A stretch of DNA of 64,000 nucleotides from Legionella sp. PC1000. Its GTDB lineage: Bacteria; Pseudomonadota; Gammaproteobacteria; Legionellales; Legionellaceae. The position numbers and the translations under genes are program-made. The stretch covers positions 528,001-592,000 of the forward strand of contig NZ_CP059400.1 in NCBI RefSeq assembly GCF_014109805.1, in the 5' to 3' direction. Shown in pieces: positions 36,175 to 45,310 of this stretch. The notes under the pieces are model-generated. The model had not been told where the DNA came from, did no database searches, and was given only the letters and a program-made list of their open reading frames with translations. Numbering within the stretch: position 1 is the stretch's first letter; every line of letters begins with the position of its first letter.

Positions 36175-37397
36175 AATCATCGCTAACCATCCTTGGTGCA
36201 GGTGCGAGTGGATTATTCTCAGCACTGGCTTTATCGCCGTACTATGAAGAGATTTTACTCATCGACCGATATTGGCCTGATGAACTGGGTCTCAGTCAAG
36301 GGGCCCCCCAAAGCCATCATTTGCACGTACTGTTAGCAGAAGGGCAGCGATTATTGAGCTCCTTATTGCCAGATGTTTGGCGGCAATTAACCATTAGGTC
36401 ACTCCCGGTTGTTGATTGGGGCAAAGATACCTGGTGGAAAACCCCATATGGCATACTTGCACCTAATGATTGCGAAGTGAGAACCCACCTATTTAGTCGG
36501 CACTACTTAAACCAGGTTTTATGGTCTCAATGTCAACAACGGAAAAACATCAGAACCTTAACCGCTACAGTAGGGCAATGGCTGATTGCGGAAAGAAAGA
36601 TAAAACAACTGCACTTTAAAGAAAGAGAATCTCTGGCTATAACAGGACACGTTATTGATGCGCGGGGTAGGGCGTCTGATTTGCAAAAGCAATTAGGGCT
36701 GGAAAGTTTACACGTGAACAATCAATATCGATATTTTTCTACTCGGTTGGAGCAAAATGATTGGTTAACCGATTTAAAGGCCAAACAGGTTTATATTCAA
36801 GCCTGCCCTAAAAGACAACCTATTGGTTTGGTTTTGTCGCCAATAGAAGGAAATGCACTGATTTTAACGTTGATTGATACTACAGGGACAATCAAAACTG
36901 ATGAGCAAAAACAAGCAGCAGTAAGCTGCTTATTTGAAGAAAACCAACTGGGCCATATCCATTGTCTGGGCAAGTCCTGGATTCCTTACGCTAATTTGAA
37001 TAATAAGCGTTTAATTATTGAGCGTCAGCGTTGGCCCTTGAACTTATGGGCTGTTGGAGACTGTATTGGATATCAAAATCCAGTATATGGACAAGGCTTA
37101 ACCGTTATTCTTAAGCAAGTGGAGCTGTTAAAGAAGCGTGGGAGAGTTAATTGGGTGAAGCAAAAACAGCTACACCGCTGCAGTTGGATACCTTGGTTAT
37201 TGGCCTCTAATCAGGACATGGTTCGTGACAAGAGTAATGCTTTTCAATGGGGGATGCAAAAATTATTGCGGCGGGCGTCCAATGATCCGTCTGTTGGGAA
37301 AACATTTATTCAGCTTTTGCACCAAATCAAGTCTCCCTGGGTTTTATCGAATCCGAGATTAATCCTCAAACTGACTCGCAGAGGTAATTATGATTAA
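36171..37397 (+). CDS. FAD-dependent monooxygenase of the terpene operon
   Basis: This 408-residue flavoprotein has an N-terminal Rossmann motif LG9AGASG14 with the acidic end of strand 2 in LLIDR. It also has the second FAD site WAVG296D297CIG and the NPVYGQGLT loop typical of aromatic-hydroxylase/epoxidase-type monooxygenases. In actinobacteria, relatives sit in terpenoid and polyketide clusters and epoxidise or hydroxylate. The first codons overlap the terpene synthase stop (ATGA), so translation is probably coupled. It could also be a prenyl reductase of the geranylgeranyl-reductase type. Confidence 0.85.
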   Translation: MKSSLTILGAGASGLFSALALSPYYEEILLIDRYWPDELGLSQGAPQSHHLHVLLAEGQRLLSSLLPDVWRQLTIRSLPVVDWGKDTWWKTPYGILAPNDCEVRTHLFSRHYLNQVLWSQCQQRKNIRTLTATVGQWLIAERKIKQLHFKERESLAITGHVIDARGRASDLQKQLGLESLHVNNQYRYFSTRLEQNDWLTDLKAKQVYIQACPKRQPIGLVLSPIEGNALILTLIDTTGTIKTDEQKQAAVSCLFEENQLGHIHCLGKSWIPYANLNNKRLIIERQRWPLNLWAVGDCIGYQNPVYGQGLTVILKQVELLKKRGRVNWVKQKQLHRCSWIPWLLASNQDMVRDKSNAFQWGMQKLLRRASNDPSVGKTFIQLLHQIKSPWVLSNPRLILKLTRRGNYD

Positions 37398-38061
37398 GCT
37401 ATACCAGTATCCTGGTGTTTGGGGTATGCCCAGTTTATCGCCATTTTGCAGTAAGGTATTTTATTTTTTAATCTGGGCAAAGATTCCCTTTGAGGTCGTC
37501 CAGGTTTTCAATCCCCGTCAAGGTCCCAAAGGTAAATTTCCTGTGATCGATGATGATGGTGTTGTGGTTGCTGATTCCGAATTTATTATTAAGCATTGTC
37601 AGGAAAAATATAGGCTGAACATTGAAGATCCCGTTGAAGATTTGCCCATCAGACGATTATTAGAAGAGCATCTCTACTTCATTATTTTATATTCTCGCTG
37701 GATTGATCCAGAAAATAAAGAGCAGATTGACAGGGCATTCAGACATTTTTTTCCCAAAGGCATGGGCAAACTCGTGTTATCTCTAATTCGTCGCCAACTA
37801 CGAAAGCAAGGCCATTTTCAAGGCGTTTCCCGGCACAGCAGACAGCAAATTTATCAGAAAGGCGTTGATGATTTGCAGGCAGTGGAGTATTTCATAGTCC
37901 AGAGTCAACAAGATGAGTGCCGTGTGATTGACATGTCGTTGTATGCCTTTTTGCAAGTCATCCAACAAACCCCACTGGATATTCCTATTCGTTCTTACCT
38001 GATTGAGTCAAAAGCTATCCAGAATTATTTAGTTCAGAAGAGAAATCTATTCGAGCATTAA
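37390..38061 (+). CDS. Glutathione S-transferase/metaxin-like protein
   Basis: This 223-residue protein has an N-terminal thioredoxin fold: IKLYQYPGVWGMPSLSPFCSKVFYFL, then KGKFPVIDDDGVVVADSEFII with the cis-Pro and DSxxI motif of GSTs. An all-helical C-terminal domain follows. The WGxPSLSPFCxKV pattern is that of the FAXC/metaxin-like (Tom37) branch, not classic bacterial GST. It overlaps the FAD gene by 8 bases and is last in the operon. It could conjugate or isomerise an epoxide made by the upstream oxygenases. That role is inferred from context. Confidence 0.8.
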   Translation: MIKLYQYPGVWGMPSLSPFCSKVFYFLIWAKIPFEVVQVFNPRQGPKGKFPVIDDDGVVVADSEFIIKHCQEKYRLNIEDPVEDLPIRRLLEEHLYFIILYSRWIDPENKEQIDRAFRHFFPKGMGKLVLSLIRRQLRKQGHFQGVSRHSRQQIYQKGVDDLQAVEYFIVQSQQDECRVIDMSLYAFLQVIQQTPLDIPIRSYLIESKAIQNYLVQKRNLFEH

Positions 38062-38260
38062 ATTAATCTATAGTTGATAAGTTTTGTTTTTAAGTATTTC
38101 TTATATCTTTTTATTTTGATGAAATTCTTTTTTTTAATTCTATAAAAATTTTGACAAGCCCAAATCTATTATTGCCCACTTTATTAGCGTGGAGTAGAAT
38201 TTCTGCGGCTGCAGTTTAGCGAAAGCAGAAAACTCAAATACATTATAAGGAAGCAATAAA

Positions 38261-40378
38261 GTGGAACGAAGTTCTCATCCTCCTGTGCACCAACATTTCA
38301 AGTATCGTGCAGACATTGATGGCTTAAGAGCTATTGCTGTTTTATCGGTAGTGGCTTTCCATGCTTTCCCCCAATGGGTGAAAGGAGGATTTGTTGGCGT
38401 AGACATTTTTTTCGTAATTTCCGGCTTTTTGATTTCCACAATTATTTTTGAAGGCCTTGAAAAAAATAGTTTTAGTTTTGTAGATTTTTACAAAAAAAGA
38501 ATCAAGCGCATATTTCCTGCATTGGTGTTTGTGCTGCTCTTTTGCTTAATATTAGGATGGTTTGCCCTATTTCCTCAGGAGTACAAACAACTGGGGAAGC
38601 ACATTATGGGGGGAGCTGGTTTTATATCTAATTTTTTACTTTGGTTTGAGACCGGGTATTTTGATAATGCAGCGGAAACCAAACCATTGTTGCATTTATG
38701 GAGTTTAGGTATAGAGGAACAGTTTTACATTATCTGGCCCTTCCTCATTTGGTTCGTATGGAAAAAACGATTAAATCTATTCTCTGTAACGGTACTGGTA
38801 GTCCTTATATCGTTCCTCATCAACGTAAAAAGAGTTAGCTTAGATGCTACCGCTGCCTTTTATTCACCGCAAACCCGTTTTTGGGAGTTATTATGCGGAA
38901 GCTTATTAGCTTATATTACTTTTTATAATATTAATTTTTTCAATAAGATAGGAAAAAGAATAGATGCAGTACTCGCCAAAATTATTTACCAAAAAGGTAG
39001 AGCGTCTAACGGGGAGATATTAAAAAATACGCTTTCTTTCTTCGGAATTATGATCATTGCATACTGCCTTTATACTTTTTCAAAAAATACAACCTTTCCT
39101 GGCGCTTGGGCATTACTTCCTGTACTGGGGGCCATATTTCTCTTGGCAGGGAACAATTCATGGATAAATCGCGCCATTCTTTCCAATCGTATTATGGTAT
39201 GGTTTGGTTTAATTAGTTATCCACTCTATTTATGGCATTGGCCTTTACTTTCTTTTGTAAGAATTATGGAAGAAGATCTTCCTAGTAGAACTATTCGATT
39301 AATCGTGGTTGGAATTTCAATTGTTTTGGCTTGGCTTACTTATAAATTAATCGAAAAACCCATACGACATGGAATTGGGCGGGACAGGACTAAAGTAGCT
39401 TTTCTTGTAGGGTTAATGTCCATTATGGCGAGTTTCGGTTTATTCCTGCAAAAATATAACGGCCTCGACTTTAGAATTAAAAATCTGAACAATTTGAATA
39501 GCGTACACGATATTGTTGCTCTTCCCTTGCTTCCGCTAGAAAATACCACTCCTTGCGAAAAGATAATTCCTGAGTTCAAGGATTTTAAATTTGCTGGGGA
39601 TGGTGTTTGTGTTTTATCAAAAAATCAAGAACCAGATATTATGTTTCTTGGTGATTCTCATACTTGGCATTATCAAAACGCATTATGGAAGCAATTCCCT
39701 TCGCAATCGGTTTTGATGCTGGTATCAACTTCCTGCCTTCCCTTTTCCAGTAATCACTTTTTAAAAGGCGAGTGTAGAAAAAAATACGATGAAATACTTG
39801 CATTTTTGGAGACGAATAAATCGATTAAAACAGTCGTTTTAGGAGGTTATTGGGCTTATTTAATGACAGGGGGGTTTGAGACACAAGGAACCAACTGGCG
39901 TACCGCAAAAGCTTTAGATCCGGAAGGTACGAAGAGTTTTCTGGAGAATGGGCGCTATTTTCTGAGCAAAGCCATTAAGGGAAATAAGGAGATTGTTTTT
40001 ATAAAGGATATACCTGATTTAAATTTCAATATAAATACCTGCTTTAAAACAAGACCACTCCAACTGCCTCATAAAGTAACTTTTAATAAAGAGTGCTCCA
40101 TGGATAGGGCCAGTTATGAACAGAGGGCTAATGGTTATGACAATGTTGTAAACCAATTGTTAGCAGAATTTCCGCAAGTAAAAATTTATGACCCCAGGCC
40201 TTTATTTTGTAAAGACGAGAAATGTATAGCGCGCGGAGAGGTGCTGCCTTATTACTTTAATGGCGATCATTTAAACTATTATGGTGCGAATATTGTCATT
40301 GAGGATTTAAAACATAAAGAACATTTAGATGAAAAAACCGACTTGGCCATGATAGAGCCTAAGAAAGGTAAAGGATAA
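38261..40378 (+). CDS. OafA-type acyltransferase with C-terminal SGNH domain (copy 1)
   Basis: This 705-residue inner-membrane protein starts at GTG 38261 after AAGGAAG. The first 370 residues are an acyltransferase-3 domain: YRADIDGLRAIAVLSVVAFHAFP with the active-site His, GGFVGVDIFFVISGFLIS, and about 10 helices. The last 270 residues are a periplasmic SGNH hydrolase/transferase domain with FLG464DSHTWHY and GD669HLNYYG. Such proteins move acetyl or other acyl groups onto O-antigen or other surface glycans. A near-identical copy lies at 41007. It follows the terpene operon by 200 bases and has its own leader. Confidence 0.9.
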   Translation: MERSSHPPVHQHFKYRADIDGLRAIAVLSVVAFHAFPQWVKGGFVGVDIFFVISGFLISTIIFEGLEKNSFSFVDFYKKRIKRIFPALVFVLLFCLILGWFALFPQEYKQLGKHIMGGAGFISNFLLWFETGYFDNAAETKPLLHLWSLGIEEQFYIIWPFLIWFVWKKRLNLFSVTVLVVLISFLINVKRVSLDATAAFYSPQTRFWELLCGSLLAYITFYNINFFNKIGKRIDAVLAKIIYQKGRASNGEILKNTLSFFGIMIIAYCLYTFSKNTTFPGAWALLPVLGAIFLLAGNNSWINRAILSNRIMVWFGLISYPLYLWHWPLLSFVRIMEEDLPSRTIRLIVVGISIVLAWLTYKLIEKPIRHGIGRDRTKVAFLVGLMSIMASFGLFLQKYNGLDFRIKNLNNLNSVHDIVALPLLPLENTTPCEKIIPEFKDFKFAGDGVCVLSKNQEPDIMFLGDSHTWHYQNALWKQFPSQSVLMLVSTSCLPFSSNHFLKGECRKKYDEILAFLETNKSIKTVVLGGYWAYLMTGGFETQGTNWRTAKALDPEGTKSFLENGRYFLSKAIKGNKEIVFIKDIPDLNFNINTCFKTRPLQLPHKVTFNKECSMDRASYEQRANGYDNVVNQLLAEFPQVKIYDPRPLFCKDEKCIARGEVLPYYFNGDHLNYYGANIVIEDLKHKEHLDEKTDLAMIEPKKGKG

Positions 40379-40391
40379 TAGGTTGGATTCA

Positions 40392-40600
40392 ATACCTGAA
40401 GTATTGTCAACTTTTTTGATTAGAGATCTTTATTCAAGAAATATTTTACTTACTACGTCCCGCGGACAAGCCCTGAGAGTTGGTCACAATAAGTGACCAA
40501 CTCTCAGGCATAAAGCGCGGTACGTAGAGAAATTTAAAGCAGTACGTAGAGAAACTTAAGTGGTACATGATAAATTTAAAAAACTGACGATCGTTCAGGG
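40392..40600. repeat. MITE-like element, degraded copy with long hairpin
   Basis: The left arm is degraded (ACCTGAAGTATTGTCAACTT). The right arm AAAAACTGACGATCGTTCAGG is intact. Inside, CTGAGAGTTGGTCAC at 40473-40487 pairs with 40493-40507 as a perfect 15-bp stem. The right part duplicates the end of the next copy almost base for base. Confidence 0.55.
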
Positions 40601-40607
40601 TCTGTTT

Positions 40608-40874
40608 ACCTGAGGTATCGTCAGTTTTGAGAAACCTCCACTAAATTTTTCGCCTACCTCTACCGCGCTTAATTTCTTCGTCTACGTCCCGCGCTTTATG
40701 CGCGGTATCCAGGGGATCTTGCTATAGAAATGCTCAGCGGCATCTTAAAATATCGTTCTGGATACCGCGCATAAAGCGCGGTACGTAGGAAAGCAGTACG
40801 TAGAGAAATTTAAGCGGTACGTAGAGAAACTTAAGTGGTACATGATAAATTTAAAAAACTGACGATCGTTCAGG
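40608..40874. repeat. MITE-like element, full copy
   Basis: The left arm is CCTGAGGTATCGTCAGTTTT. The right arm is AAAAACTGACGATCGTTCAGG. The centre has two CGCGCTTTATGCGCG-type palindromes flanking a CCAGGGGATCTTGCTATAGA segment. The same layout in the opposite orientation is found at 44.9-45.2 kb. No coding frame is present. Confidence 0.65.
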
Positions 40875-41006
40875 GACAAGCCGCGGGACGTAGAAACAAA
40901 AGATAATGAACGTGACGTTCCCTAAGTCTTAAAGGCCCCAACTTACCATACTGCGGCTGCAGTTTAGAGTAAGCAGAAACTCAATACATTATAAGGAAGC
41001 AATAAA

Positions 41007-43127
41007 GTGGAACGAAGTTCTCATTCGCTTGGGCACCAACATTTCAAATATCGTGCAGACATTGATGGCTTAAGAGCTATTGCTGTTTTATCAGTGGTAG
41101 TCTTTCATGCTTTTCCTAAATTGATGAAAGGAGGATTTGTTGGCGTAGACATTTTTTTTGTAATTTCCGGTTTTTTGATTTCCACTATTATTTTGGAAGG
41201 CCTTGAAAAAAATAGTTTCAGTTTCGTAGATTTTTACAAAAAAAGAATCAAGCGCATATTTCCGGCATTGGTGTTCGTACTGCTCTTTTGCTTAATATTA
41301 GGATGGTTCGCCTTATTTCCTCAGGAGTACAAACAACTGGGCAAGCACGTTATGGGGGGAGCTGGTTTCATATCTAATTTCATACTTTGGTTTGAGACCG
41401 GGTATTTTGATAATGCAGCGGAAACCAAACCATTGTTGCACTTATGGAGTTTAGGTATAGAGGAGCAGTTTTATATTATCTGGCCCTTTCTCATTTGGTT
41501 CGCATGGAGAAAAAAATTAAATCTATTCTCTATAACCGTATTGGTAGTCCTCATATCGTTCCTCCTCAACGTAAAAAGAGTTAGCGTAGATGCCACAGCC
41601 GCATTTTATTCACCGCAAACCCGTTTTTGGGAGTTATTATGCGGAAGCGTATTAGCCTATATTACTGTTTATAATATTAATCTATTGAGTGAGGTACGAA
41701 AAAAAATAGATGCCGCACTGACCAAAATTATTTATCGAAATCGAAGAGAGTCTAATGGGGTGCTATTAAAAAATATCCTTTCTTTTTCTGGGCTTCTCAT
41801 CATTATCTGCTCCTTTTTTACCTTTTCAAAAGCTACGGTTTTTCCTGGGGCCTGGGCTCTAATTCCTGTGCTAGGGGCTTTACTTCTCGTGTCAGGCAAA
41901 AACTCATGGACAAATCGTGTCATTCTTTCTAATCGTATTTTAGTGTGGTTTGGTTTAATCAGTTATCCACTTTATTTATGGCATTGGCCTTTGCTCTCCT
42001 TTGTAAAAATTATGGAAGGAGGTTTTCATCATAAAATTTTTCAATGGGTGGCCGTTGGACTCTCTATTGTTTTAGCCTGGCTCACTTATAAATTAATCGA
42101 AAGACCAATACGGCATGGGTTTGGGCAGGATAGGACTAAAGTAGTTTTTCTTGTAAGTTTCATGTCCATTATGGCGAGTTTCGGTTTCTACATAGAAAAA
42201 AATAACGGCCTCGACTTTAGGATTAAAAATCTAAACGATTTAAACAGCTTAAACGCGATCATTAATCTTCCCCTCCTTCCGATAGAGCCAGCTTTTGGAT
42301 GTGCATTGAAAATTCCTGAGTTTAAGAATTTTAAATTTGCAGGTGATGGGGTTTGTTATTTATCAAAAAATCAAGAACCAGATATTATGTTTCTTGGCGA
42401 TTCTCATATTTGGCATTATCAGAATGCATTATGGAAGCAATTTCCGTCGCAATCGGTTTTGATGGTTGTATCAAGCTCCTGCCTGCCTTTTTCCAGTAAT
42501 TATTTTTTAAAAGACGAGTGCAGGAAAAAATACGATGAAATTCTATCATTTTTGGAAACGAATAAATCCATTAAAACAGTCGTTTTAGGTGGTTATTGGG
42601 CTTATTTAATGACTGGGGGTTTTGAGAAACAAGGATCACACTGGCGTATGGCAAAAGCTTTAGATCCGGAAAGAACTAAGAGTTTTCTAGAAAATGGGCG
42701 CTATTTTTTTACTAAAGCGCTTAAGGGAAACAAGGATATTGTTTTTATAAAGGATATACCTAGCTTAAATTTCAATATAAAAACCTGTTTTAAATCAAGA
42801 CCGCTTCAGCTGCCTCATAAAGGGGGTATTAATAAAGAGTGCTCCATGGATAGGGCCAGTTTTGAACAGCGGAACAGTAGTTACGACAATGTTGTGAACC
42901 AATTATTGGCAGAATTCCCGCAAGTAAAAATTTATGACCCCAGGCCTTTATTTTGTAAAGACGAGAAATGTACTGCTCGTGGTGAGGCGCTGCCTTATTA
43001 TTTTAATGGCGATCATTTAAACTATTATGGTGCAAATATTGTCATTGAAGATTTAAAACATAAAGAACATTTAGAGCAAAAAACAGACTTGGCCATGATG
43101 GAACCTAAGAAAACCAAGGGACAATAG
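41007..43127 (+). CDS. OafA-type acyltransferase with C-terminal SGNH domain (copy 2)
   Basis: This 706-residue tandem paralogue of the 38261 gene is identical over most of its length by eye. The leader is shared as well (CTGCGGCTGCAGTTTAG and the RBS region). The motifs YRADIDGLRAIAVLSVVVFHAFP, FLGDSHIWHY and GDHLNYYG are conserved, so both copies should be active. Differences cluster in the loop around residues 225-260 and around 400-430 (FGCALKIPEFKNF in place of TPCEKIIPEFKDF). This may tune donor or acceptor choice. The start codon is GTG. Confidence 0.9.
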   Translation: MERSSHSLGHQHFKYRADIDGLRAIAVLSVVVFHAFPKLMKGGFVGVDIFFVISGFLISTIILEGLEKNSFSFVDFYKKRIKRIFPALVFVLLFCLILGWFALFPQEYKQLGKHVMGGAGFISNFILWFETGYFDNAAETKPLLHLWSLGIEEQFYIIWPFLIWFAWRKKLNLFSITVLVVLISFLLNVKRVSVDATAAFYSPQTRFWELLCGSVLAYITVYNINLLSEVRKKIDAALTKIIYRNRRESNGVLLKNILSFSGLLIIICSFFTFSKATVFPGAWALIPVLGALLLVSGKNSWTNRVILSNRILVWFGLISYPLYLWHWPLLSFVKIMEGGFHHKIFQWVAVGLSIVLAWLTYKLIERPIRHGFGQDRTKVVFLVSFMSIMASFGFYIEKNNGLDFRIKNLNDLNSLNAIINLPLLPIEPAFGCALKIPEFKNFKFAGDGVCYLSKNQEPDIMFLGDSHIWHYQNALWKQFPSQSVLMVVSSSCLPFSSNYFLKDECRKKYDEILSFLETNKSIKTVVLGGYWAYLMTGGFEKQGSHWRMAKALDPERTKSFLENGRYFFTKALKGNKDIVFIKDIPSLNFNIKTCFKSRPLQLPHKGGINKECSMDRASFEQRNSSYDNVVNQLLAEFPQVKIYDPRPLFCKDEKCTARGEALPYYFNGDHLNYYGANIVIEDLKHKEHLEQKTDLAMMEPKKTKGQ

Positions 43128-43509
43128 ATTGGTACAAGCGGACAGGTCAACCCACAATTACAGTTATGCCTATGCAGGGATAATAGCCTTTAATGTAGCC
43201 TGGGTGCAGGCGAAGCCGTAACTCGGGTTTCGCTTCGCCACGGCTCGAGTATCGATTTGCAACACGCCGACTTGTCCGCAATTTTATGCAATCGTTCTAG
43301 ATCCCACGGACAAGCCGTGGGATCTGGAAATATAAGGATTCTGTTCTCGCGATGTATGACAGTTTAATCTTATACAATTGCAACGAATTATATCTATGTT
43401 AATTACAATTAATACTTTTTGATTTTATTGTGATTAAAAAGTATTGAATAAATCATTATGATCCAGTAGATTACATTTTAGATTAAATAATTACTAAAGG
43501 AATAAGATT
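43128..43509. other. Intergenic region with REP-like palindromes
   Basis: Near 43195-43255 there is a copy of the GTAGCCTGGGTG...GAAGC...GCTTCGCC palindrome family also seen after the omptin gene. Near 43305-43330 there is a GATCCCACGG/CCGTGGGATC inverted repeat. The remainder is AT-rich promoter DNA for the next gene. No gene was seen. Confidence 0.45.
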
Positions 43510-44151
43510 ATGCCAACCTATTTTGATCCAATCATGCTGGAAGACACACTACTGAACGAAGATACACATGTTTATTTAGTTAAAATTGGGGAGAATAAAT
43601 TCTGTATTAAAGGAGTATCTTCAGGGTTAGAGAGACTGCCGGGCGACCCCACTACGAAGGCAACGGAATATTGGCCTATTCACATTAAAACTTTAATGAG
43701 CCTTTCAAGTAATGACGTTCTCTTTGAGGGAGATAAGTTAACAACCAAGCCACTCACAACGGAACAAATTAAAGAATTTTTTGCTTTTGATCCTAATGAA
43801 CTACCTCCTGAACAGTTTAATAGTTCCATGAAACAAGAATTAACAGATGAATGGGCAGAACATTTGATGCAAAACACATTTGGACAATCTGCACAAAACC
43901 CTCACTCTTTCTTTTTCCAACCTATTTTTTTACCTGCACATCATGAAAACCATAATCCCAACGTGGAGAGTGGTCCTAATCTGATAAATCCATCTATCTT
44001 AATATTTTGTTTGATGCCAGTGCCGGAAAATAATGAAGAAGGAGCCGTACCCTTAATTTTAAACATGTTGATGTTGATGATGGATCACGAAGATCAAGCA
44101 GCAGAAGAGGAAGAAGAAAATGAGCAAAGTAGTTCCAATAATTTAAGCTAA
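43510..44151 (+). CDS. Hypothetical protein with acidic C-terminus, candidate effector
   Basis: This 213-residue protein has no signal peptide. The N-terminal part alternates short strands (THVYLVKIGENKFCIKGVSSG) and helices. A hydrophobic stretch, INPSILIFCLMPV, and a Met/Leu-rich one, PLILNMLMLMMD, precede a run of glutamates (AAEEEEENEQSSS). An E-rich C-terminal end is a common feature of Dot/Icm substrates. RBS AAAGGA is present. The family is not recognised. Confidence 0.6.
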   Translation: MPTYFDPIMLEDTLLNEDTHVYLVKIGENKFCIKGVSSGLERLPGDPTTKATEYWPIHIKTLMSLSSNDVLFEGDKLTTKPLTTEQIKEFFAFDPNELPPEQFNSSMKQELTDEWAEHLMQNTFGQSAQNPHSFFFQPIFLPAHHENHNPNVESGPNLINPSILIFCLMPVPENNEEGAVPLILNMLMLMMDHEDQAAEEEEENEQSSSNNLS

Positions 44152-44238
44152 ACTCGCTAATCACAGGGTTTTAGAGTAAAAGGCAGACCTTGGGGTTGGA
44201 AGTTCACCAACAATCTGTATCGACTAACTAATAATACT

Positions 44239-44268
44239 TTGAGATTTTCGGTGGAATTATTCTATACT
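44239..44268 (+). promoter_or_regulatory. Putative sigma-70 promoter of the ferritin-like gene
   Basis: TTGAGA (44239-44244) and TATACT (44263-44268) are separated by 18 bases. They lie about 33 bases before the preferred ATG at 44301. It is a reasonable match to the consensus, with no competing site in view. Confidence 0.45.
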
Positions 44269-44300
44269 GTTATACACGTAAAATGAAAGGTAGTGAAAAT

Positions 44301-44765
44301 ATGACACATGGAAGATCTGAATCCGAATCAATTGATGATGCAATTATTAAAATTCTAAATGCATTATTAGAGCTTGAGATGGCAGGTGTGGTGCGTTATA
44401 CCCACTACTCTTTTATGGTCTTTGGCTTTAATCGCATCCCTATCTGTAAATGGATGCGTGATCAGGCGCAAGAGAGCTTAAATCATGCTCATTCAATCGG
44501 TGAACTGATCACCCATTTTTCCTATCACCCTACACTTAAGATTGGTAAATTATTAGAGACCCATGAACATAATATCAGTAATATTTTAGAAGAGTCTCTT
44601 GAGCATGAAAAACAAGGTTTGAGTTTGTATTATCAATTATTACAGCTTTCAGAAAAAAAATCGGTGTTAGCCGAAGAATTTGCTAGAAAAATGATTCAAG
44701 AAGAAGAAATGCATATAGGCGAGATTCAAAAAATGCTTAAAGATCCTAAAACTTTGAAAAATTAA
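44301..44765 (+). CDS. Ferritin-like/bacterioferritin-type protein
   Basis: This is a 154-residue four-helix protein (start 44301 after AAAGGTAG; an ATG at 44283 lacks an RBS). Metal-type residues follow the bacterioferritin plan: LLELEMAGVVRYTHY, then ESLNHAHSIGEL with the first ExxH, then EESLEHEKQGLSLYY and MIQEEEMHIGEIQKML with the second ExxH. It would oxidise and perhaps store iron. The heme-ligand Met typical of true bacterioferritin is not clear, so a Dps-like or heme-free ferritin is possible. It is a single gene. Confidence 0.8.
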   Translation: MTHGRSESESIDDAIIKILNALLELEMAGVVRYTHYSFMVFGFNRIPICKWMRDQAQESLNHAHSIGELITHFSYHPTLKIGKLLETHEHNISNILEESLEHEKQGLSLYYQLLQLSEKKSVLAEEFARKMIQEEEMHIGEIQKMLKDPKTLKN

Positions 44766-44885
44766 GCACAGAACTTTTAGCTCTTGTTTATGTAGCATGG
44801 TGGCATGCAACTGAAAGTTCTCCACAACCGAAAGACCGATCCAGTACTATCCTGACGTTCCGCCCCGCAAACGTAGGGCTCGAGA

Positions 44886-45183
44886 CGAGTTATCGTCAGT
44901 TTTTCATTCTAAATTTCTCTATGTACTGTTTAAATTTCTCTATGTACTGCTTAAATTTCTCTACGTACCGCGCTTTATGCGCGGTATCCAGAACGAATTT
45001 AAAAATGCCGCTGAGCATTTCTATAGCAAGATCCCCTGGATACCGCGCATAAAGCGCGGTACGTAGGCGAAAAATATAGTGCGGTACGTAGGCGAAAAAA
45101 ATTAAGCGCGGTATGTATGCGAAAAAATTAGTGGAGGTTTCTCTTCAAAAAACTGACGATACCTCAGGTCATTTTGACCCAAT
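44886..45183. repeat. MITE-like element, longest copy
   Basis: The left arm is TATCGTCAGTTTTTC. The right arm is AAAAAACTGACGATACC followed by TCAGGTCATTTTGACCCAAT. Between them, two palindromes of the TACCGCGC-TTTATGCGCGGTA type flank the GCAAGATCCCCTGGATACC segment also present at 40.7 kb. Several CTCTACGTACCG and GTACGTAGGCG direct repeats are present. It fills most of the 545-base gap between two genes. Confidence 0.65.
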
Positions 45184-45310
45184 AAGGAGTGAAACCAACT
45201 CAAGGCTTGCTATCCACTGATGCACAAAGTAAAAATATGGTCAAATCTGATCTAAAATATCAGTTTTTATTTAATTAATTGAATTTAAAATGTAACTTAT
45301 TGTGTTTATT

